From Enoplolaimus lenunculus (lineage: Eukaryota; Nematoda; Enoplea; Enoplida; Thoracostomopsidae), in contig JASANG010002508.1 of the NCBI GenBank assembly GCA_030248215.1, positions 248,001-312,000 on the forward strand: 64,000 nucleotides of DNA, read 5' to 3'. A program made the translations under genes and the position numbers. Under the pieces are notes generated by a model. It made no database searches and was not told the DNA's origin. It saw nothing but the letters and a program-made list of their open reading frames with translations. Shown one piece after another: positions 19,759 to 30,683 of the stretch. Numbering within the stretch: position 1 is the first letter of the stretch; every line of letters starts with the position of its first letter.

Positions 19759-21654
19759 AATTGTTTATGTTTTTTCGTTACTTTTTAAATTGGTTTATAT
19801 ATTTTATTGTTACCTAAATAGATATATAATGAATAAATGAAACAGTGTTCTGTTCAAGTTTTTAAATTTTATTTCTTAATTATTGAAGCTGCTTTAGCCT
19901 AGAAGTTAAAAATAAGTTGTCTACTCAAATCTCAAGCTGTACAAAAAACAAAAGTTAGCTAACACAACTACAGTGCGCTACACCAACAACAAACAGAACA
20001 AATTGTATTATATTTAATAAACAGTTTCTTAAATTTCAGACAATTATCACTTAGCCAACAGTCAGCGGAGACTTTAGGAAAAAAGTCTTGAATTCTAGCA
20101 ATTATCAATTCCGAAATTCCTTAGGAATATTTTATTTTTAAAATTGTAGATTTGAAAACTTTAAATTCAAGCCTTTACATATTTCACAAAATCGACTATT
20201 TTGACTAGTTCTGCTATGTGTAGACACATATACCTATGTTATAGAAACAAAGATTCAGCCGAGAAGCGGACGTTGAACTTTTAGAACAACATAATATTCT
20301 ACAATCATAAATTTTTGCCATAGTGACTTTAATTCATTTTTAACAATTTCATTATGAAAGGCTGGATGGCAGAAACATGGTGAGATGAGTCGTCTACGTT
20401 TGAAAACAATCGATTTTGGCTTTTCAAGACAAAATATGACTTAGCTTTGCAGGTGAAAAATTTGTCTAACTTTGCGACTTCCGGTAAATGCATATGTAAA
20501 CCAAATTTTTTTTCTCAAATTCTTCGACTCAAGTCAAAGCTGCAACCTTTTTGCCTGATATCTTGGTTGAAAGTGAAAGTACAAACTTCACTTATAAATA
20601 TTTCTCTGCAAATTAATCAATATCTATTTCGAACAACCACGTCCAAACTATTAAAAATATGACGCTTAAAATAGCTCAACCAATTTGATACGTAGGTGGC
20701 GAACCTAGTGGGCGTAGGTTAAAATTTGGATATTTCCATACTAACTTGGGGTGGCTAAACTCAGCTAACAATAGCAACAAACACTATACTAAATTTGCTA
20801 TTGTGTCACCTACTCAGATATTAGAAAATTGCACCCATTTATGCGACCTTTTGTTGATCATTCAGATACTTATTATCTTTCATATTGTGTCGTCAAGATT
20901 TTAGTTCGAGAGGGTTTAATTTAATGCAAATGTTTCTTTGCGAGCAAATGCAGCGAAACAGTAACTCGACTTGACCTCCAGGATTGAGAAGGTTATTTTG
21001 AAACCTGTTCAAAGAGTTTTCTCTCGTCACTTTAACACTTTCGGACGAAATTTATCCCCATATTTCTTGTTATACTGTATGACACTTTATGGCATAAAAC
21101 TAGATTTACGAATAAAACCCTTAATCCTAGAGAGTAATCATATAGTTTTTGCTGTAAAATAATTACTTCTAAATTTGTTAAATGTTCCCATACATTGAAA
21201 AACCGAACATAGTAGGCAAGTGGTAAGTGATGCGGGTGGGTGGGTAAAATGACAGTTTAATAGCTACCATTTTAATTTAATTTCATTTCGTGAAATTATT
21301 TGATTCTTAAGCAACAAAATTACCACTCCCTCGCAGATAATTGTTTATATATAACATTTTAACTATTTACCAGGTTAACTATTTACCAGGAAGTACACGG
21401 TAGCTACAAAGCTATTAGTAGGCTATTCTCACTGATATGTGTATTATATAGTATTCGAAATTTTGGTTGAGTATTCATATGTAGGTTTTTCCCTAAGAGT
21501 TAAACCACGAGTTTCACATTTTTTGATGGAATGTTTTTTCTGTTACTGCCTTTCACAAGAATTTTTCAAAAGGATGCACAGTTTGATTTTTTCTTAAGTT
21601 GTAATTGCTCGATATAAAATAAAAATTACGAAATTCATCAAAAAATCTTCCTAT
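19759..21654. other. Intergenic, nothing recognised
   Basis: AT-rich sequence upstream of the secreted gene. The nearby 5' flank would hold its promoter, but no clear TATA box or other site is defined. Open frames such as 20447-20662 and 20971-21162 have no family signal. Confidence 0.4.
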
Positions 21655-21661
21655 GTTACTA

Positions 21662-24626
21662 TTAGGGCCGTAACAGTAGATTAAGCGTATTCCTAAGCCT
21701 AATCCTAAGCCTAAGCGTTGCAAAAGCGTATTCCTAACCCTAGCCTAATCGTAAGCCGAAGCCTAAGCGGCCAATGTATAGCACAGGGGCTTCCAGTTTT
21801 CCACGGTGGAAAACTTATAACCAGGAGTGCAGCGTAGCCACTCCTGTATGACGGCTAAATTTTCCGCTGATTTGGTAGGAAAATTAAAAAAATTTAATGC
21901 CTAGATTTTACCCTGGGTTGGTAGGGAAATCTGAAGCATAGGTTGTGGTTGAAAACGGGAAAAGTGGAAAATTCTAATGCCTAGATTTTTCCCCTGGGTT
22001 GGTAGGAAAATCTGAAGCATGGGTTTTGGTTGGAAAACGGGAAAAGTGTAAAATTCTAATGCCTAGATTTTTCCCCTGGGTTGGTAGGGAAATCTGAAGC
22101 ATGGGTTTTGGTTGGAAAACGGGAAAAGTGGAAAATTCGAATGCCTAGATTTTCCCCTGGGTTGGTAGGGAAAATCTGAAGCATAGGTTTTGGTTGGAAA
22201 ACGGGAAAGTGTAAAATTCTAATGCCTAGATTTTTCCCCCGGGTTGGTAGGGAAATTCAGAAGCGTAGGTTTTGGTTGGAAAACGGGAAAAATGGAAAAT
22301 TGAAATGCCTAGATATTTTCTTGGTTAGCAAGAAATATCTGAAGCAAAGGTTTTGGTTGAAAAGCGGGAAAAGTGGAAAATGCAAGCGTAGGGCATAGGT
22401 TTTGGTTGGAAAACGGGAAAAGTGGAAAATTTTAATGCCTAGATTTTTGCCCTGGGTTGGTAGGGAAATCTGAAGCATAGGTTTTGGTTGGAAAACGGGA
22501 AAAGTGGAAAATTCCAATGCCTAGATTTTTATCCTGGGTTGGTAGGGAAAACCTGAAGCAAAGGTTTCGGTTGGAAAACGGGAAAAGTGGAAAATTCTAA
22601 TGCCTAGATTTTTTCGCTGGGTTGGTAGGGAAAACCTGAAGCAAAGGTTTCGGTTGGAAAACGGGAAAAGTGGAAAATTCAAGCGTAAGGCATAGGTTTT
22701 GGTTGGAAAACGGGAAAAGTGGAAAATTTCACAGCTTAGATTTACCCTGGCTTGGTAGGGAAAATTTGAAGTATAGATTTTGGCTGGAAAACGGGAAAAG
22801 TGGAAAATTTAAAGGCCTAGATTTACCTTAGGTTGGTAGGGAAAATATGAAGCATAGGTTTTGGTTGGAAAATGGGAAAAGTGGAAAATTTAAAGGCCTA
22901 GATTTACCTTAGGCTGGTAGGGAAAATCTGAAGCATAGGTTTTGGTTGGAAAACGGGAAAAGTGGAAAATTTAAAGGCCTAGATTTACCTTAGGTTGGTA
23001 GGGAAAATCTGAAGCATCGGTTGTGGTTGGAAAACGGGAAAGGTGGAAAATTTAAAGGCCTAGATTTACCTTACGTTGGTAGGGAAAATCTGAAGCATCG
23101 GTTTTGGTTGGAAAACGGGAAAAGTGAAAATTTAAAGGCCTAGATTTACCTTCGGTTGGTAGGGAAAATCTGAAGCATAGGTTTTGGTTGGAAAATGGGA
23201 AAAGTGGAAAATTTAAAGGCCTAGATTTACCTTAGGTTGGTAGGGAAAATCTGAAGCATCGGTTTTGGTTGGAAAACGGGAAAAGTGGAAAATTTAAAGG
23301 CCTAGATTTACCTTAGGTTGGTAGGGAAAATCTGAAGCATAGGTTTTGGTTGGAAAACGGAAAAAGTGGAAAATTTAAAGGCCTAGATTTACCTTCGGTT
23401 GGTAGGGAAAATCTGAAGCATGGGTTTTGGTTGGAAAATGGGAAAAGTGTAAAATTCTAATGCCTAGATTTTTCCCCTGGGTTGGTAGGGAAAGTCAGAA
23501 GCGTAGGTTTTGGTTGGAAAACAGGAAAAGTGGAAAATTGAAATGCCTAGATATTTTCTTGGTTAGCAAGAAATATCTGAAGCAAAGGTTTTGGTTGAAA
23601 AGCGGGAAAAGTGGAAAATGCAAGCGTAGGGCATAGGTTTTGGTTGGAAAACGGGAAAAGTGGAAAATTTCAATGCCTAGAGTTTTGCCCTGGGTTGGTA
23701 GGGAAATCTGAAGCATAGGTTTTGGTTGGAAAACGGGAAAAGTGGAAAATTCCAATGCCTAGATTTTTATCCTGGGTTGGTAGGGAAAACCTGAAGCAAA
23801 GGTTTCGGTTGGAAAACGGGAAAAGTGGAAAATTCTAATGCCTAGATTTTTTCGCTGGGTGGTAGGGAAAACCTGAAGCAAAGGTTTCGGTTGGAAAACG
23901 GAAAAAGTGGAAAATTCAAGCGTAAGGCATAGGTTTTGGTTGGAAAACGGGAAAAGTGGAAAATTTTAAAGCTTAGATTTACCCTGGCTTGGTAGAGAAA
24001 ATTTGAAGTATAGATTTTGGCTGGAAAACGGGAAAAGTGGAAAATTTAAAGGCCTAGATTTACCTTAGGTTGGTAGGGAAAATATGAAGCATTATGCTTC
24101 AAATTTTTCCTACCAACCCAGGAATAATGTCAGCTTTTAAAATTTCCACTTTTCCCGTTTTCCAAACAAACTTTTACACTACAGATTTTCCCTACCAACC
24201 AAGGGAAAATCAAGGCGTTCAAATTTTCCACTTTTCCCGTTTTCCAACCAAAACCTATGCTTCAAATTTTCCCTACCAACCCAGGAATAATGTAAGCTTT
24301 TAAATTTTCCACTTTTCCCGTTTTCCAAACAAACTTTACACTACAGATTTTCCCTACCGAACCAGGGAATATACAGGCTTATGAATTTTCCACTTTTCCA
24401 CAGCAAAACCTATGCTCGCGATTTTTCCTACCAACCAGTGAAAAATCAGGTCGTCATACAGGAGTGGCTGCGATGCACTCCTGGTCATAAGTTTTCCACC
24501 CTGGAAAAGTGGAAGCCCCTGATCTATACATGGGCCGCCTAAGCAAAGAAGTGTAGTCTGGAATGTAAAGGCTACTCTTTTACAGACCCACCAGAAACCG
24601 GGACGGCCTTTAAAGTAACATGGGCC
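21662..24626. mobile_element. Small AGGCTT-core element split by FB1
   Basis: The left part (21662-21768) has the family's GGGCCGTAACAGTAG and CCTAAGCCTAAGC core. The right part (from 24537) ends AAAGTAACATGGGCC at 24626. The two parts are continuous once FB1 and one copy of the GCCTAAGC duplication are left out. Confidence 0.65.
21769..24536. mobile_element. Foldback element FB1 with an 81-bp tandem-repeat core
   Basis: It starts GGCCAATGTATAGCACAGGG and ends with the near-perfect inverse (ending CTATACATGGGCC). The end modules are about 115 bp and contain two small palindromes: TTTTCCACGGTGGAAAA, and CAGGAGTG...CACTCCTG. Inside, 25 or more plus-oriented units of about 81 bp (GGTTTTGGTTGGAAAACGGG motif) occupy about 21880-24090, then about four inverted units occupy 24091-24420. 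The turn point is AAGCAT|TATGCTT. GCCTAAGC flanks both sides (21761-21768 and 24537-24544). No protein-coding gene is present; long frames arise because 81 is a multiple of 3. Confidence 0.85.
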
Positions 24627-26820
24627 AAAAATCTTACAAATTTCGGTGCATCCGATAATCTTTCCTTCAAATTGTAGAAAGGTTATACAATTGTGTTGGC
24701 AGAAATATACAACAGCTTGAAACTTTTGTTCTCCAATATTCCTTCTTCGTTTTCGTTTTTTGTATTTTGATCACCATTGATTTCCGTTTCAGTTTCCGTT
24801 ATCTTCACTATGCGTTTACACCCTGCTGTCTCGTAAAAAACATTTTTTGAACACAAAAAGAAAGAAATGTATTCTAGTTTCTGCTGGTGCTTAAAAAATC
24901 CTGAATTAAAATAAATCCCTTACAATAGAATCTTTTTCACTTTTAAATACAAAAATTTTCGAGTTACTGACTAAAAACTTTTTGAAAAAATTTTTCTATT
25001 ACTAACTTTTTAGAAAATTAAAAAATTAATTAGAAAGTACAAAATTAAGTTAAATCACATGATAGCTATAATTGTGAATGGGTAACGAAAAAAAGCGTTG
25101 TTAAGAGTGTTTTTCTAATCGCGGAACCAATCTGTTACTGAGACCTGAAATTTGTAAGGCAATGAACTGTTCTAATTTAGAAACGAGCGGTGAATGACGT
25201 ATTTTAGACTCTTTTGACGTCATCATAGCAGGTTTTAACACTGTATAATTGCCAAATCAGAGAGTTATACAAAAAGAAAAGTGACAATTTGCCAAAATGG
25301 TTTCTTTAAATTTTTTGTGTAAAATTTATTTTTATATTTGTAGAATGCATTCGAGTTAAAATTGATAAATGAAACAGGTGAAAAAGTGTTTTATTCATTT
25401 CCTTTCTTTCTATACTGAGTAGTGTTGAGCACCGGCCAAAAACCGGCCGGTCGGCCATTGACGGGCCGGCGGCCGGCCAGCAATTGCTTATCGCAGATAA
25501 AGCTAAAAACATAGTGACACTATCAATTGAATAGTTTTAACCATATTTAGATTTCGATTCTAAAACTTTTAGTTGAAATTTTAAACGTTGCTTACTGTTA
25601 TCATTATGGTCAATGTTAAGTTTGAATTACTACTTATGTGCTGAGATAAAGAGCTTCAAATGATCTGAGTCCGATTGCCTTTAAAAAAATATAGTGAAAT
25701 ATTTCTGAAATTAGCCCAGTAAAAAATTTGCATCGAATACGCACCGCCAATTACTAAGTTTATTACCTTTGCAAGAAATATAATCTACTTATACATATAC
25801 AATATCGGGTCGAGAGATTACATACTGGGCGTCTTTTTAAATTCTGTTTGCTCTTGGTTTAATACGCCAGACCTAACTGAGTGTGAGCTAATTAGTAAAA
25901 GGTTAGTTTGCAATATTGTAATCTGTAAAGGGCACATTTGAATTTCCCATGACACAGAATCCATAAGCTAAGCGCTTTCTTTTCATGCACCAAAATAGTC
26001 CAGAAGTACTTTATCAGCGATTTTCGCTTCTTCAATTATGAACAGCTTAGCGTGGGGTTGGGGGGCGACAACCCCATTCTGCTTAGTGTCCTTTCAAAAT
26101 GTGGAAGGTTCAACGAAGCCACGTCTCTCCCCTGACAGAGAAAAAGCACAAAATTGATTCAACAAATTTGGTTGTTACAAAAAAATTTCCTCCTGCATTT
26201 GTATCGATCAAACGCAAAAAATGATGCAATTCAACTCGGCGAGTCTCTTTTACGCAGTAATATACATGAAAAAGTATGGATTTTTAACTGTTGAAAATCG
26301 GTACATTTTCGGTTCCGCAGTAGTCCATAAGATCACTAAAAGGGAATGTATATTTTGAAGTCTTAAAAAATTAAAATTTAATTGAAAGTATCAGGGGAGA
26401 TTATGAGGAGCCAAATCGGCACTATGTTCCTATATATTAAAACTAGAGTTGGTCCTGGGATTTGGACCAATATTACTTTAAGAATGTAACAGGCAAAACA
26501 CATTCCTAGGTTTAAACCTCCTCAGCGTAATAAACACAAGTCTAAACCAAAGCTTAGCCTTAGCTCAAGAAAAAAAATTAGTCTAAAATTTAAGCTTAGT
26601 CTATTTCGGTCTAGTGAGAAAGCGATAATAAAATGATAAGGTCCCCTACCTTACAATTTGCCCCTTAGAAACTTTTTCTGTAAAAAATTATATTGTTCCT
26701 ACATTGCAATTTTTCCCTAGAAAATTTTTTGATGGAAAATTGCGTTTCAAAACATTTACGAGCCTGCCCCCTTTCAGAAATTTCTGGATCCGCTGCTGAA
26801 AGTGGGACACCACTCAAAGT
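24627..26820. other. Intergenic, repeat fragments only
   Basis: Mostly AT-rich. A GC-rich cluster of GGCCGG/CCGGCC at 25430-25490 looks like the end of a decayed transposon. CTTAGCGTGGGGTTGGGG near 26047 is related to the repeat inside FB2. No exon was supported. Confidence 0.4.
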
Positions 26821-26950
26821 AACATAGGCGGACGCAAAATTGAGTTTCGAATATCCGAAATAGAAACTTTAATTTTGGATATCCGGACATCCAGATGCAC
26901 ATCCGGCAAAAAGTGCCGGATTTCCGGATATGAAAAAATACCCGATGCCG
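26820..26950. repeat. GGATATCCGGA-type transposon fragment
   Basis: Repeated GGATATCCGGAC and TTTCCGGATATG motifs on both strands. A similar fragment occurs at 39370-39460. Confidence 0.45.
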
Positions 26951-26997
26951 ATCACTATTGTCGCTATTGCATATATTGCACAACTTTTTTTATAATT

Positions 26998-27213
26998 GCA
27001 GCTGCAGTATTAGGATTGCGCTGTACTTTTGTTGACGTCCGGCGCCGTCCGTCACACTGCGGTATCGAACGCGAATAACTTACGTACGATAACGTATGGT
27101 ACGAAGGGTGACGTGCGGCACCGCAAGGATGATGGACGGTGACGGGCAACGGCGTACTGGTAACGCATGGTGACGGACGGCGCCGAACGTCGATTATAGC
27201 GCAACCCATAATG
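26998..27213. mobile_element. Short GC-rich foldback element, relative of 8425-9016
   Basis: The left end TTGCGCTGTACTTTTGTTGA runs into GTCCGGCGCCGTCCGTCAC, mirrored at the right by GTGACGGACGGCGCCGAACG and TATAGCGCAA. The central spacer (GTACGATAACGTATGGTACG) matches that of the large array. It appears to be the short form of the same family. Confidence 0.7.
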
Positions 27214-27273
27214 GTCACCAGACATTTGTGCGTATCCTGGTTTTCGTTGTCCATGTATTGTAAAGCTGAACAG

Positions 27274-27686
27274 CAGGGTGCAACCGGAATTCCGGTTCCG
27301 TTAGGGAAATCCGGTATTTTTCACTATCCGGTTCCGGTAAGAAATCCGGTACTTTTTCACCGGAATTTTCCGGTAATTGCGGTATTGAATATTTTTTCTC
27401 ATTCGAAAATTTAAGAAAAATTGGCGTATTATTCTAACTTATTTATCTAAAATTGTTCGAGCGTGTATTGCCAAAATTTTCAATTTGTGCCATACTTATA
27501 TGCTTCCACATAAAGCATTTGTTGCAGGATTTCGACATTCTAAATGGTGTGTTTACAGTATTAAAAGCGATAAAATAGCGCTTAAAATGAATTTTTCGGT
27601 AACAAATATTTTTTAATTTTCCGGTTCCGGTATTTTTTAATTTTCCGGTTCCGGTTCCGGTATTTTATAATTCCGGTGGCACCCTG
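27274..27686. mobile_element. hAT-like MITE with perfect 8-bp duplication
   Basis: The ends are CAGGGTGCAACCGGAATTCC and the inverted TTCCGGTGGCACCCTG. CTGAACAG flanks both sides (27266-27273 and 27687-27694) and fits nTnnnnAn. Non-coding; the arms are CCGGTTCCGG-type repeats. This is the best-preserved copy of the family in the window. Confidence 0.85.
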
Positions 27687-27825
27687 CTGAACAGGTACTT
27701 TTAGGTTAAATCGAATAATCTTTGATATATCAAGGAAACAAACTTTATTGTAAATTAAAATTTTTTGGACCACGAAAATTATTAAACTTTTCAAATTGTA
27801 CAGAGTTAAAGGTTGTATACTGCAT

Positions 27826-28008
27826 GGAACAACATGTAAAGTTCAGGGGCGAAACGTTTTTCTGCGGGAATGCAATAGAGTAAGTTTAAGCTTTAGACGA
27901 ATTTGTTGCTCAGGCTTAGCTTAAGGTATAAGTTCATTCTTACGCATAGGCTTAGGCTTCGGAATTTGCTTTTACTGCTGCTTACGGTCCTGTTCTATAC
28001 ATTGTCTA
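27826..28008. mobile_element. GGCCCATGTA-group small element (AGGCTT core, decayed ends)
   Basis: AACATGTAAAGTTCAGGGGCG at the left and GGTCCTGTTCTATACATTG at the right match the group's ends. Hexamer-like AGGCTTAG repeats lie inside. Confidence 0.6.
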
Positions 28009-30545
28009 AATTTTTTAATGATCAATGTATCAATAGCGAAATGAATGCAAGACCACGTATAAAATAATTTATTATTTAATTGAAAATACGAATGCTAGAA
28101 GAAAGTTTCAACTAAAGATGATAACAATGAATTGTAGAATCTACGACAACAGCTTACTCACAAAAACGAGCATTACAACTAAACTCTAATGCTTTAGCCT
28201 TAATATTAGGCTATTATAGCCAGAAAGCTATCGCAGCTATCGCCAGTTAACAATAGGTTTCAAATTAGGCAAAATATCAACTTTTCAATCAACTAAGCAA
28301 GAATTGTTAGTCTTCAGAACAAAATTGTGAAATTCCAATGCATGCGGTTTTATGAAACATTGTTAAAAACTAGAAAAGAATATACACAATGCGCAGTGGT
28401 TAACAATTATTACGCGTAAAGTGCTCAAATGAGAAAGCATGTTGCCGAACGAATTAATGATCAAAACAATAAACAAACAATTCAAAGAGTTCATGATGAC
28501 ATTTAGCCAAGAATATGCAGTTTATTTGGCTCTGTGCGCCAGGTCCTTTTCCATTATTGGCCGTTACACTATTAATTGCTTGTCCCTGCACACCAAACAA
28601 ATTGTCTTGTATTCAAGAAAAATTGTCTGAAATTTAAGCCAAATATATCTTGATACAAACTCCGCATATATGTTTTTAATTCATGACTTTTATTAAGAAT
28701 TAAGCTGCAGGAAGCAAAATACAAAATCTGAATGTACAAAGTGTAGCATATTAAGCCGTTACATGCGAAGCCTTTTTAGGTCCCTATTAGGCTACGCATG
28801 GCCCACCCAAAGTAAAGCAATATCAAATTGAAACGTTTAAAAACTTATGGATTTAGTAACTTTCGGATAGTGTACATTGCATCATAAGTGACGTTATACT
28901 GAATCGTGGCTATTTTCTACATAACTTGCACGCAGTTGCATACTCTTGACTACAGCAATATTCACGTATCCTGATGATGAAAATGATATATAATTCTACA
29001 CAAATCAACTATATAAAATAAAATAAAATAAAATAAGTGAAAATTGAAGGCAATTACAAGTGAAAAACATACCGTGTAGGCATTTCGAAGCAAGCATTGT
29101 GAAAATATATGAAGTTTACCCTATGCATTAATTAATCTAAATCTTTCATAATAACGTTGCGAACAGTACAGCAGGCTTCACAGACCTGCTTTAGATTTAG
29201 CTTAGATTCACTGGTTTTTAGGCACTGAATTGATAATACATCCGGAATGTAAATAGATAGAAAACAACGAAAAAAACTAAATTTCTAAACATCGAAGCGT
29301 GATTCCGTTGAATATAACCGTATAACAAAGTAACCTAGAACTACATACATCAATGAATTATAATGTGCATTCTAGTGATTATATATGGATCAACATTTCC
29401 CCTTTATTTCATATACTTTCTCAAAAAACAAACATGTGATCCTGCCCACACCATGCAGTTAGTGACAGATTTTTAACGCTGATTCAGAATGAGCCAGGCT
29501 TGACTGCTAGGCAAAAGAAGGCACCGCAGCCAACATGGGCAATCCTTTCACCCCTGACCAAAACCTTTTAGAAAACAAAATAACTCAGTGTCGTTAAAAG
29601 AATTCAGTGTTAAGCTGTTAAGAACGCTTTATTTGTCCCGTCAGATAGTGGTATGAGTAAGCAATTTTTTACCCGACCCGAGCTTCACCCAGGAAAATAA
29701 ATTTTTTTTACCGATGTGTTTAGCCGTGTTGGAAAGATCAACCCGCGATTTACCGTTTACCCGCGCTTGAAGTTAAACCAGTATTTTAAGAACCGCTGGT
29801 GATTTGCATTACAATGAATGCTTGCGTTATATCTTCAATGAATTTAACGCATGAAGGCTTACAGTAACAACAAAATTTCAAACCCAACTAATAAATAACG
29901 CACAGAACTCTTAGTTTTTCACCGCTTCAAATGTTCATGCACTCTACTTCCTGGTTGCGCAACTACTTGACTTGTAGACGATTTCAAAGCAAATACATTT
30001 TGTTTTATCACGCGTTAGTTTGTTAATCGTACAGTAAATTATAGTTCAAATTGCTGCTTGAGAGTTTTTGCTACACAATGATGCACAGATAAACAATATT
30101 GTCCCTGAAGTAATAGATAAAAAGAGAGACGCAATAAACGTTTACACAGACCGTATGGCATCGAAGGTTTAATTCAATCATTGACCCGCATTATGAAATG
30201 AAAGTAGCATCTGTCACCGGTGAGCGACAAGAGATAAGCTTCGAAACAAGCGAACACAGATTCCTCAAAGAAGAAAATCGTTTGCACTCAGTCCCTCTGG
30301 GAATTTCTTTGACCAACTGGAAAAGTGTTGACAGAAATCGTACAAACTGAATTTGATTGGCTGCCGAGTCGGCCGGACTAACGTTTGGACTAAAATGTTA
30401 TACATAAGCCTAAGTTTAATCCTCAAACCTAAGGTGTCTTGCAAATATCAAGATATCAGACTTTGATTCCATTGTTCGAAACAATCAACGCTTTTGCAAA
30501 CACTAGGTAACAGGTGCTATAAGTACACATTTGAGAATATGATTA
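28009..30545. other. Downstream of the KLF gene; nothing gene-like
   Basis: AT-rich sequence with a short (AAAAT)n run at 29012-29035 and fragments of the ACACACAAAATAAATT family near 28590-28640. It probably contains the KLF 3' UTR; an AATAAA on the minus strand near 29627-29632 is one candidate poly(A) signal. Confidence 0.4.
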
Positions 30546-30683
30546 TTAAGTTGCACGCGCGTTGCGATTAGTTTGTCGCCCGAGTTTTTTTGCGCGTTTC
30601 GCTGCGTGCAATTTTGATTTTGGCTCGTGTCGTTTCATGTGTAACGCCAAATGATCAGATCGCGAAAAACACTTTGAACACAC
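30546..30683 (-). CDS. KLF: KLF exon 5 (finger 3 and C-terminus)
   Basis: It opens [19 protein letters not shown], completing the third finger. A Lys/Arg/Ala-rich tail and TAA follow. The acceptor is TTTGAAG. Confidence 0.92.
   Translation of the reverse strand: MCSKCFSRSDHLALHMKRHEPKSKLHAAKRAKKLGRQTNRNARAT

Noticed and set aside
22257-23755. Phe/Pro/Asn-rich open frames in the FB1 array (22257-22517, 23495-23755, 23427-23636)
   Set aside because: The unit is 81 bp, a multiple of 3, so frames stay open by arithmetic. The same peptides appear in every FB element on either strand.
28439-28630. 63-codon plus-strand frame
   Set aside because: No domain, no splice signals, and it ends in a repeat fragment.
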